Source: Piscicola geometra
Lineage: Eukaryota > Annelida > Clitellata > Hirudinida > Piscicolidae
NCBI GenBank assembly: GCA_943735955.1
Contig: OX030955.1
Span: forward strand, 8,141,269-8,205,268
Direction of reading: 5' to 3'
DNA: 64,000 nt
The translations under genes were made by a program, and so were the position numbers. This document shows, in pieces, positions 24,354 to 64,000 of the stretch (the stretch's first letter is position 1; each line of letters opens with the position of its first letter). The notes below the pieces were generated by a model. It ran no database searches, was not told where the DNA came from, and saw only the letters and a list, made by a program, of their open reading frames with translations.

Positions 24354-25708
24354 TAAGACAATACTTTTAGGAACTATTTCTTACTTCAATTTTTAAACAT
24401 TTAAATGACTAAAGTAAATAATCTTTCAATTTGCTGTGTAAATAAATAAGGTTGACTAGTCTTTGTAATTAATCCAATGGCTCCATGAGCATGCATTCAT
24501 ACTGTGCAATCATAACTAGGACCTCAGCACCCACACATACACAAGCACGCACACACACACACACACACCCACGCATACAGTGTGCTGAGAGGGTATGAAT
24601 AAGATAGGCAAACTCTATTGTGATTATATGGCTTGTGATGATGGCGTGGTTATGATAATGATGACAAGGTGATGAAGTGTTGATAAGTTTTCTGCATTGT
24701 TTTGAAAGACAGCACACTATTGTGAGTTAAGAGAAGATGCAAGGGTGCCTCCATCTCTCCAGACCGCACGCATGCCACAACGATCAGAAGACCCCATGCC
24801 AACTGATAACTCTCCCTCCATCCACCCACGCACATTCCCTTCCATCCGCACAAACAAGTGTTTTCAATTCCAATTCTCTTCATTGCGTATTTACCTTCAA
24901 TTCATCAGTTCCTTAATTCTGTTCCTAATTGTTTGTTTGGGACATATTGCAGATGCACTCTGCAAGAAATAATGGTCATCCCGGCACGAGTGTCCAATGA
25001 CGCAGCAAGCAAACATCTCTTGTTTGCTTAATACTGATGACGCTGATGAGCCCTCAGCACACAATTCCTTGGTCCTATTCTTGACCGAATTAACCATCAA
25101 TCCCACTAACCCAACAATTGTCTGGAAATGAGAATAAAACGATACTGAGTACAATGAGCCAAAAATTCAAAGTACAATGATACACAAATATAAAGTACAA
25201 AGTAAAACGATACATAATACAAAGAAAAACGATACAGAACCCCAATGTATACCGATACAAAACCCCAATGTATACCGATAAATAAGTACCAAGATGCGCA
25301 GACGTATGACGAAGGCGATGAAGCGATGAGAGGATGATGAAGTTTCATCAGCCTCAACAGCACATACATCTCCATTACATACATCGCAGGTACCAAAACC
25401 ACGTTCTTCTAATTATTTATTATTATTATTATAATTATTACTATTATTTCTTTTATACATTTTCAGTGTTATTGTTACACATATTAATATTATTGTTTTT
25501 AAAACTATTATTCTTGTTATTATTATCGTTAACTGAGGAACCGTGCAAAGTGGATGCTTGTTAGAGTGGGCAATTATCGTCAGCTCTTAGGCATCTCTAT
25601 ATAGCTGCTCCACCACGACCATGTCTCTGTATCAAGTCGAAAACACATTTCAAAAGTTTATTGCTTTATTTACTCTCTTTCTACCCTTTCACGAGGATAA
25701 CTTAGAAA
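24354..25708. other. Intergenic DNA with short tandem duplications
   Basis: Nothing coding recognised. A CA-rich patch lies at 24530-24570. At 25195-25290 an imperfect ~20-bp repeat (GATACAAAACCCCAATGTAT and variants) occurs two to three times. TAT/TTA-rich sequence is at 25410-25520. Confidence 0.6.
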
Positions 25709-27294
25709 ATGAAACTTAATATGCGATTTTTATTTGTGTTGTTGATGGTGGTGGTGTTGATGGAGGTGGGTAGTGGTTACAAGAGAAGGAGAAACAGGCA
25801 GGTGGAAGAAGTGAAGAGGAAGATGGAGCTGATGAAGAGGTGGATGGAGCAGGAGGAAGAGGTGCAGTTGTGTTGTTGCAGTTGTTGTTGAGGGTGCTGT
25901 GGCAGTTGGTGTTGTGTTTGAGATTGTATTTTTATTTGGTGTTATCTTTTTGCAAAATTATTTGAGTTACTGCAGTTTTTTAACTTCTCGCAAGATAATT
26001 GAATTAACGGCGGCTTTAAAAGTATGAAGTGAAGTTTTTAGGCACCCTTCTTGGATATCATTGATCAAATCAAGAACCGAAAAAATGCCGGAAACAGATG
26101 TCATAAATCACACAAAAAGATCGAAAAGATAACGAAAGAGAATGAATCCACTCAAAAATAAATCAGAATGAATGGAGGAGGCGATGAGAAAATGCAAAGA
26201 GATTGGATGGATTTCGGGTGATTGGAAGGTGGATGCATGAGCATTTATCTTGTGGAGTTGTTTGGTTGGTTGCTATTGAAGGGAGGTGGAGTGGAAATGA
26301 TGATTAAGATGGCGAACAAACACTCGCTGACGCACTAAATCAACTGATGAAACGCTTTTACAGCGCTTCCTTCCTTGCATGCATGTAGTGATGGTGCTGG
26401 AGATGATGCGGCCAAGAAGCCTCTGTCTGTGTTCCTTCCAAGCCATCCACAACCACTCCACTGTTTCGAAGCATGCCCTAATGATGTCTCGTAGTGAGAA
26501 TACTATGAGAGTACCATGAGGTGTACAAAGACAAGTGCAAAACGCCAAAAAGTATCGTAAATTACATTCCATTGCGTCTTCTTTAGGCGCCTAATCCGTG
26601 AACTAATCGGCTCCAAAAAGTCTGCAAGTGAGGCAGCAAATAGGAATGGCTCGTAAATGGTTTAGCGGCTTTTTAAGTGTTTTTTGAATTCTCCAACGAG
26701 CGCATTTCTCGGTAGATATGCATGGAAATGCAAGCGGAACAAATTAGACATCCTCGACACCTCGTTATGTGTGCAGGCGATTCCGGGTAGTCGTTATGGC
26801 TTCAAAGGTTGCTGTGGGTGGGTGGATGTTTGATCAAGAATTGGAAGATAGAGGTGATTCAGAGATACTTGGCAGTGATGCTGGTGTGTGGGGGTGATTT
26901 ATATCGGTGTGTTTGGTAGTGTGTGTGGTGGTGGGGGGCATGTGCGGTAAGGTATGCTGGTGGTAGGTGGTGGTTTATGATGGAATGTGGTAGGATATGG
27001 TGTTGAGTGGGAGTGTGTGGTTTCAATGGCACTATATGGCGTACAGTCGCTTCAAATCCATCTACACAAACACATCCACAATCGAAACCACACATGCACC
27101 CACGACAACAACATCCACTGAAACCCGAACAAGCCATCATTTATCAACGCCATCATCACCACCACGTCAACACAACCACTGCACTTTCACCACAGCCACA
27201 GGAAGCCGCCAAGAGAGACTACTTCGACGCCATCGGCATTGGACCCAACAGTTTCAGAAGCAGCCAGCACAGAGACTCCGACTGGAAGAAGTGA
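25709..27294 (+). CDS. Putative small secreted peptide precursor (two exons)
   Basis: Exon 25709-25861 encodes a hydrophobic leader (MRFLFVLLMVVVLMEVGSG) that looks like a signal peptide, then Y-KRRR and a charged helical-looking stretch ending MEQEEE. Its end GAG|GTGCAG is a donor. Exon 27202-27294, after ACAG, reads EAAKRDYFDAIGIGPNSF and ends SDWKK with a stop; both junctions are phase 0, giving 81 residues. A Lys-Arg pair before DYFDAIGIG would suit prohormone cleavage, but there is no amidation Gly at the C-terminus. I do not recognise the family. The join rests on splice signals and phase alone; the two exons could belong to different genes, and the 1.3-kb intron has no other support. 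Confidence 0.4.
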
Positions 27295-27716
27295 CGACTT
27301 GGTGGTGCGTTGGGAAGCCACTTGAGAATTTTGAAATGCCAGAAACCCAATCATTTTGTGCCTTTGTGAAATTCTTTGAAAGCTTTTAATTGTGATTTTA
27401 TGATATCGATTTGTCCTACCCTGTTCACTCATTTAGCACCACACTCGATCAATCGAAAGATTTCAAAAATTTATTTTATAGCGCTTTATAAATATAACAG
27501 TTTTATCATTATTATTATTATTATTGATGTTGTTGTTGTTATTTTTATTATTTAAATGAAATGGTTAATTCAAGTGCTTATACGAAGAGAGCGATGGCGA
27601 ATGGAAATATAAGACCTGAGACTGCTGAGGAAAGAAACTAGAAATTAAAAATGACGACGATTTGATAATGATGATCACCCGATGATGATGACGATTACGT
27701 GATAACGATGATGACG

Positions 27717-57856
<30,140 letters not shown>

Positions 57857-58171
57857 CAAAGGTTTTGGAGCTTTTGTAACAAAAACTGAACTTTCTGAAC
57901 TTTTAATTATTATAATCTGGCTGTCTAATTAAGGGACCGCAGATTGAAAACACTTGAAAAAACTTTTGTGAGCGATAATTTATAAAGTGAAACCAAAAGT
58001 ATAGATTCTGTGAATTCTTAATAGTCATTGGTCTTTAAATTTTTACAAGTATTGATCCTTAATTCAATTAGTATGAAATTATTTAACTATTTAAATAACT
58101 TAACAATAGAATATAACTGAAAAGTTAAAAAAGTAAAAGCATTAATTATACAAAGGAAATCTATTTACACA
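57857..58171. promoter_or_regulatory. Short gap holding the ATR promoter and tetraspanin 3' UTR
   Basis: Only about 315 bp of AT-rich DNA lies between the tetraspanin stop codon and the candidate ATR start on the same strand. Both the 3' UTR of the upstream gene and the ATR promoter should lie here. No AATAAA was seen on the minus strand. Confidence 0.4.
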
Positions 58172-61100
58172 TTAACATCTTGTTTCTTTCCTCAGTACGA
58201 CACCATCTATACAGCCTACACCAACATCTCCACAAGGACCAATGTCCAATTTATCACCATAGCGACCACCATCACCAAAGTGTGGTTTATTCGTTTCATG
58301 GTAGATCTTCGGTGGTTCAGCTAGAGAAGAAGATGTATGTTTAATTTTTTTTGTTTTGTTAGCAGCATCAGTGTAGTTGTCATGTTTAGTGTTGCTATGG
58401 TGACTGTTGCTATGGTGTCTGTTGCTGTGGTGAGTGGTGCTACTGTTAGTATTGTTATTGTTTGTGTTGCCGTGGCGAATGTCTGCTTCATCCAGGGAGG
58501 TAAGAGAGAAGGCTGACATAGAAAATACTGCAGTGTCATCAAAGCTCATCAGCTGATCATCATCATCACGAACATTGACAGAACTCAAACTTGATAGCTC
58601 TCCATAATCAGCCAAACCATAATCATCATCATCACCATCATCGGCGTCATCCTCATCATGCAAAGATATTAAATTATCGTCGGAGTCTCTAGAGTGTTTA
58701 TTATTGTTTGTGTTCTTCGTAATCTTGTTACTCTTGGAAGTGGAGTGCTCGCTGCAGTGGTCGTTGTGGTTGTTGTATTGGAGGTTCTTGCTTAGTAATA
58801 ATTGTTGCTGTTGTAACTGTTGTTGTTGTTGCTGTTGTATTTGCAGTTGTTGTTGTTGCTGTTGTATTTGCAGTTGTTGTTGAATATTGTTGCTGACACC
58901 AAAGGTGATCCTGTCTTCTGATCCGATGAAAGGGTGGGAGTAGTAGTTGGAGAGGGTGTAGAGTGGTTGCTTGTGTTGTAGTGGTGCCTGCATAAGAAGC
59001 TGCTTTGAACCAATCAGGTGGAAAGGTCGCTGTTGTTTTGGTTGCAATGGCATCAGGTTAGGTTGTTGTTGGAGGGCTAGTAGTTGTTGCTGTTGTTGCT
59101 GAAGTAGTAGAAGTTGTTGCTGTTGTTGTTGTTGTTGTTGCATTGTCATCTGGTTATGGTGGTAGGGCAATGGTTGTTGTAGTTGTTGTTGAAGTTTGTA
59201 AGAAGGATGGGATGGATGCACGCTTGAGAGCTGGAGAGGCATTGAAAGAACTTGTTCGCGTGGCTTAGTTTTGGATTGGTCCTGTTTCCTTTGCTGTTGT
59301 TTGAGGAGGATGTCGACATGACACTTGTCCAGTGGGTGGATCGGGTAGCTTCTCTTTGGCACCCCTTCTCCCTTCACATCCACTCTCCCTTTACTCAAGC
59401 CCCCTCTCCCTGAGCCTACTTTGTGCACCCTCATCACATCCTCTTCCTCTCCTTTCTCCTCCTTCTCTTCACTCACCGATTCACTCATATAAGGTGTTTC
59501 GTTCTTCTTTTTCTTGCCCATCTTGCCATTTGGTAATGGCGTTGAGTGAGATGACTTCTTTTCTACTTTTTTAGTCACTTCATCATCATCATCACCACCA
59601 CCATCCTCCTTGCCTCTCACAAACTGCTTATAATATAGCATTTGTGTATCATCATCATCATCATCATCATCGTCATTATTTTCTTCTTCTTTTTCTTCAC
59701 CATCATCCTCCTTATCATCTTTCTCATCATCATCCTCATCATCATCACTATCATCTGATTCGTCATCATATTCACAACTCGTGAGTTCATCTTGAGCGCA
59801 ATCGTTGTTATTGTTGTCATCATCATCAGTACCATCATTCGAACGTTTGACTAAAACAAAAACGTCTTCATCATTGTTATTGTCATTATCATTATTCTTT
59901 AAAGTTTGCTTTTCATCATCGTCATCATCATCATCACAATCGCCATCATCATCATCATCACAATCTAGAGTCGTGAAAGTCCTGCAGTCACTTTCTAAAT
60001 CTTCCCCACCCTTCACTGTTTCATCAGTTGAGCTATTACTACTATCATCACTAACATCAAAATCATCGTCATCATCATCATCATCACTCAGACTTTTGCC
60101 CATGGGGTTCTTGTTTTTCTCTTTAGCACTCATAACCCTATTTGAGCCTCTCTGTGTTTTCAACTTCTTAGTCGTGGTGTTGGAAGTTTTTTTGTGTTTG
60201 TTCTGTTGTACCTTCGCGTGTTTTTGTGTGTTGTGTTTTTTTACTTCCACGTGTGTTTGTGTGTTGTTGTGTGTGCTGTTGTGCGGGTTGTTGTGTTGGT
60301 TGCTGTGTGTGCTGTGTGCTATTTTTGGTTTGCTATTTTGTATAGTTGTATGTATTTTTTTATCTGTATTATTGTCTGTCTTCTTGTCTTTCTTTATGTT
60401 TGTCTTCTTATGCGTGTTGTTGCGCGCATTTTCTTGTTGCACCAATTCTGACGGAATCTTTTTTCTAGATGGCACTTGGTTGTTGTTGGTCTGATGGTTG
60501 ACCGAGTCGATCTGGAGGTCTCTCTGGCTCACTGAGTCAAACATCGAGTTGAAGTCGTCGTCATGGAGGTTAAGGAGAGTGAAGGAGGAGGAGAAGGAGT
60601 GGTGAGAGGGGTGGGAGAAGAAAGAGGTGTCGCGGTCGGTGGAGATGTTTTCTGGCATTTCACTGTGTGACTCCTGAGCCATGAAGGCGTCTATGGTGCA
60701 CAGACTGCTGTCTTTGAGTGTCTCTTTGAAGGTTTTAGTATCAGTCTTGCTGCGAGAAAGAAGATGGTTGCATTCAGCGTGGATTCTGTTGCTTTTGGAG
60801 GTGATGTTGTGTTGGTGGTTGGTGTGGTGTTTGGTGTGGTGGTTATTGTGGTGGTTATTGTGGTGATTGAGGCAGTTTTTCAATTTTGTTTTTGGTGCTT
60901 TTTTGTTGTTATCGTTGCGAGAGATTAGTACACGTTTGGAAAATATTGGAGAGACTGTGTCTTTATTGAATGTGTAATTGTTGTTTGAGAAGTTGTTGGA
61001 GCTGCTGGTGTTGTCATCGGAATCACTACTGCCCAAGTAGGACGCCCTGCTGTCGTCCATGATCCTTCCCTCCTCCAACTCCTCCTTGTCCACCTTTGAG

Positions 61101-63209
61101 TCCGTCTCCCAGGCCTTCAGTAGCGCTTTCTTCTGCTTCTCTTCTTCAAAGTTCTCTTCTAAAAAGTATTCATTTTTTTGTTAAAAAAATATATTTAAAT
61201 AATTATTTCATACAATAGAAATTTTTATCACTTCTTATATTAAATAGACAGTTTTTTTTTTAAATTCCTTAAACACAATGAGTCAAAGGCAAAAACCACA
61301 GCACCGTTGTTGGCCAGATCATCGAGAATTTGCTGGCGAATTGCCAACTTCTCGGGGTCGAGTGTGGCTCCAGGGGGGACTGGGGGGACGCCACAGAGGA
61401 TGATGTAGCCCTGGGCAGCCTGGGTGGGGTCACCCCAGGAGAGGGCCAGTTCCATCGACGTCTGCAGCAGACGGAAAGCCAGCAAAGACAGAATCTTGTG
61501 GGAAGGATGATAAATGTACAATGAAGATTACCCTTATTAATCTGAAAGCTTATTCAGTGGAGGCTTCCTTAATCAATTTTTAAATGTATTTTACTAATGC
61601 ATTACGCGTCAAAGGGGGTTACAGTCTCCATGAACATATGGATGCATGAAAATGTAAATTTAGATTCACTCACTTCGACAATGAGAAAAAAGAGAGTGGC
61701 CCTGCCCAGCACCTGCACCCAGTAGCCGATCTCCTTCGATATAGCATACCCACACCCTTAAAGTTTAAATACTTTGAAATTAAAAAATTCTTTCAAAGTA
61801 CTCAATATCAAAAAAAGAATTGGATCTATATGCAGTGAAGCACAGAACCTTTCTTGTAGACGCTACGGTCAACACTCTCGCTGTAATGGTCGTGTTTAGA
61901 TTCATCGGTGTAGAACATGTTGATGCATGGGCTGTTGGCATTCAGATCACAACAACTCCACGGCACTCCTTCACCCATGAAAAACTTGTTTCTTACGCTC
62001 CTATGGGAGGGATGAATGGGTTGGTGCGTGTATGGTGTAGTGGATGAAGAGTTGGCTAGATGAATGGGCAGAAAAATAGGTGGATGGGTTGTTTAAAAGG
62101 CGAATAGGTGGATATGTAGACGAATGAATGAGTTTTAAATCGTAATAAAATTTTATTTTAAAGGAATTTGATGGAGTGAAGTTCAATATCGGAAAATAAC
62201 TCAGTGACTAATGCATTGTTAAATGAAATCTCAAAATTTCTCTTCATATCCAAAGCGATACTTAAGTATTGTAAAACTTAAAAGTATTTAAAGATAGTAA
62301 AAATTGAATAAACATAAAATACGTAGCTTTCTCTTTACTTTCTTATATGAGCGTAGTTACTGTCTTTAGGAATTAATCCATCCCTCATCCAGTTAACCTC
62401 ATGCCAGTCATGATCTCCTTTCGCGCCACAGCACCTGGAAATATGGAAGTCACATTAGAAGTCTGAATCGATTAAGTTTCGTAAGTAGCATGACGTCTCT
62501 CTACCGATCAGTGCAAGACCTGAAGTTGAACTGGATGTGGTCGACCATGATTTTGTTTTCTTGGATTTTAGAGTAGGTTTTGATGGCGTCCTTCATCACA
62601 CTGGTCCATCCCTGAGATGGAGAGGGGTGCAAGAAAGTGTTGGGAGGGTGGAAAGAAACTGACATGACGTCATCAAGCATCCACATAAAAACAAGCAGGT
62701 ACCTCGAGCAGGGTGGCGGGATAGCGGATGAGGAGGATGCCAGTGACGAGGAGGATGATGACGTAGAGGATGTTGAAGATGAGGAAGAAGAACGACATGG
62801 AGCGCACAATGGCCTTATTGCGGTAGATCCTCCTCCAGTCGGTCACCGTCAGACTCGCCTGCACTCCCACCGCATGGTAGGCCAAGTGGAAGACTGCCGC
62901 CACGATCAGGTAGTTCGGGAAGGCCTCCCCGATGTGCTCGTACTTGAGGTTCTCGTACTCTGCAAACACCCGCTGAATCATGCGCGGAGAATTGTGATAG
63001 AAACATTACGACGGGAGGTTGAGGTTTTGAATAATTTGCAATATGCTTTTTAAAAGTTTGAAATATCTGGAAGGAGTTCTTTAAAAAGCGTGAACCTTGA
63101 TGACGATGCCTGCAGCGAGGATGAAGCCTCCGAGCACCATGCAGGCCATCTGCATCAGCAGGCTCACGTAAGCCAGATACAACCTCGTCGCCTCTGTCAG
63201 CAGACACAT
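58172..63209 (-). CDS. Peripherin/RDS-like tetraspanin with a ~1,000-residue C-terminal tail
   Basis: Eight exons: 63096-63209, 62703-62972, 62520-62611, 62339-62434, 61849-62000, 61674-61756, 61305-61494 and 58172-61158. Phases join to 3,984 nt (1,327 residues). TM1 is in exon 1 (VLGGFILAAGIVIK), TM2 and TM3 in exon 2 (LIVAAVFHLAYHAV; FFFLIFNILYVIILLVTGIL), and TM4 spans exons 6-7 (LGRATLFFLIVE). The large extracellular loop has RCCGAKGDHDWHEVNW, GEGVPWSCC and C-INMFYT, the peripherin-2/ROM1 pattern (CCG..DW..W and GVPFSCC). After TM4, FRLLQTSMEL matches peripherin's LRYLQTSLDG, and LKAWETDSK resembles its cytoplasmic ETWKAFLES. The last exon then continues for about 995 codons of low-complexity sequence: Asn/His-rich, poly-Asp/Glu (about residues 680-870), Gln-rich, then acidic and His/Asn-rich. 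Vertebrate peripherin-2 has a tail of only about 60 residues. Confidence 0.88.
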
Positions 63210-63776
63210 GCTGGTAACTTGGGAGATTTGGAACCCTCCTGCTTTGAAGTTTCAGCTGGTTGTTCAAGATCTTTAATTCTTTTATATTAGTTATTTTAAT
63301 TATGTTTTTTCCATATTCTGTTTCGATATTAAAACTTGTTTTTATCCCATTATTTCGCTTTTAAATTTGAATAACAAGCTTTATTTGACATCACAGTACA
63401 AAATCGGAAACAACTTATGGAAAATATGATTTATTTATGGAAAATTATAACAAATCAGCAATTGATTCTTTATTTTTACAATGCATACTTTATAATTGAA
63501 CGACAAGTTTTAAAATCACTAATGTCAACATAACAGAACGTCATAAAAAATAAGAAATCACCATTAAATCTTTTTGATTCAAATAAGGAAGTATAATTTA
63601 AAATGAACAAAGCAGCGAACTCAAGCTTTATATGTGAAGAATTAAAATAGAAAGATTGCAATTAGCAATCAACTCAAGTTTTAAAGTGAACGCTCGTTGT
63701 GTGCAAACTTTTTGAGTTCATGAAAATACACTTTCTTCATTGTTAAGTTTTTCAGCGTTTCAAGCGCAATGCCGCT
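63210..63776. other. Gap between the tetraspanin start and the ZFAND1 stop
   Basis: AT-rich, no coding signal. It should hold the tetraspanin promoter and the ZFAND1 3' UTR. TTTATT at about 63470 reads AATAAA on the minus strand, roughly 300 nt past the ZFAND1 stop. Confidence 0.55.
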
Positions 63777-64000
63777 TCATACGAACGATAAGGTGAGTTC
63801 TGAGCCGTCGAAAAGACATTGTTCGTTCAGAAGATCAGTCCACTTGGAGCTGGAAACGAGGCGTGTTTCAGTGTCAGTGAAGAGAGACAACACCTTGCAG
63901 TCAGACATGTTGTTTTTATTTTGAACTTTCAGCTTCTCAGCAATCACGTCGATACTTTTTCCGACCGACCACTGCCTATCTAGGAAGATACAAAGGTCTG
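63777..64000 (-). CDS. ZFAND1: ZFAND1-like AN1 zinc-finger protein, C-terminal end only
   Basis: The window edge cuts this gene; only the last exon is seen, with the stop at 63777-63779. The translated end contains QWSVGKSIDVIAEKLKVQNK, then KVLSLFTETRL and CLFDGSELTLSF, matching the ubiquitin-like C-terminal domain of ZFAND1 (human HRWSIGKAIDF..., then NGGNIILEYL). Human ZFAND1 recruits the proteasome and p97 to arsenite-induced stress granules. The AN1 fingers and the start lie beyond the window. Assignment rests on about 70 residues. Confidence 0.75.
   Translation of the reverse strand, partial: DLCIFLDRQWSVGKSIDVIAEKLKVQNKNNMSDCKVLSLFTDTETRLVSSSKWTDLLNEQCLFDGSELTLSFV

Noticed and set aside
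62505..62520. Alternative donor for tetraspanin exon 3 at 62505 (GATCG|GTAGAG)
   Set aside because: Using 62520 (TTCAG|GTCTTG) restores the R-C-C-G motif expected in the tetraspanin loop; the 62505 donor breaks it.

Overview
The window reads as nuclear DNA of an invertebrate bilaterian. A lophotrochozoan such as an annelid is my guess, from the lophotrochozoan-like peptide receptor, the L2/CR1-type LINE remains and the very heavy trinucleotide repeat load; the phylum is not proven. It holds spliced metazoan housekeeping genes with many short introns. The introns are packed with GAT/GGT/AGT-type triplet repeats, CA/GT runs and minisatellites, and most long open frames in the window are repeat artefacts. 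Gene calls below come from reading both strands, matching exon peptides to remembered family sequences, and checking GT-AG boundaries and phase by hand.

Layout, left to right. 40-5458 (-): DNA polymerase kappa, 3' end outside the window, with an L2/CR1-type LINE fragment and a (TA)n tract in one intron. 5805-7799 (+): TLS1/C9orf78 splicing factor, head-to-head with POLK across about 345 bp. 10088-17557 (-): CSDE1/UNR, a complete 16-exon model of 959 residues. 19783-20976 (+): an intronless class A peptide GPCR of bombesin/CCHamide-receptor type. 23649-24353 (+): a short single-exon CWC25-like ORF. 25709-27294 (+): a possible two-exon secreted peptide precursor. 27717-57856 (-): the ATR checkpoint kinase, about 68 exons over 30 kb. 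Its introns host a hAT transposon with a perfect 8-bp target duplication, a 3.4-kb 18-bp minisatellite, a tRNA-derived SINE, tRNA-Val(AAC) and an intron-containing tRNA-Met(CAT). 58172-63209 (-): a peripherin/RDS-like tetraspanin whose last exon appends roughly 1,000 residues of acidic, Asn/His- and Gln-rich tail. 63777-64000 (-): the 3' end of a ZFAND1-like AN1 zinc-finger gene.

POLK (translesion synthesis) and ATR (replication-stress signalling) act in related DNA-damage pathways, and TLS1 and CWC25 both belong to splicing, but nothing shows that these genes are co-regulated. The main theme is that the triplet repeats filling the introns also occur inside exons. They encode Asp, Ser, Gly, Thr, Asn, His and Gln tracts in POLK, CSDE1, ATR and the tetraspanin. 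The most unusual items are the giant-tailed tetraspanin, a 20-bp minisatellite that repeats a complete 5' splice site five times next to an ATR exon, and inverted repeats flanking two POLK catalytic exons.
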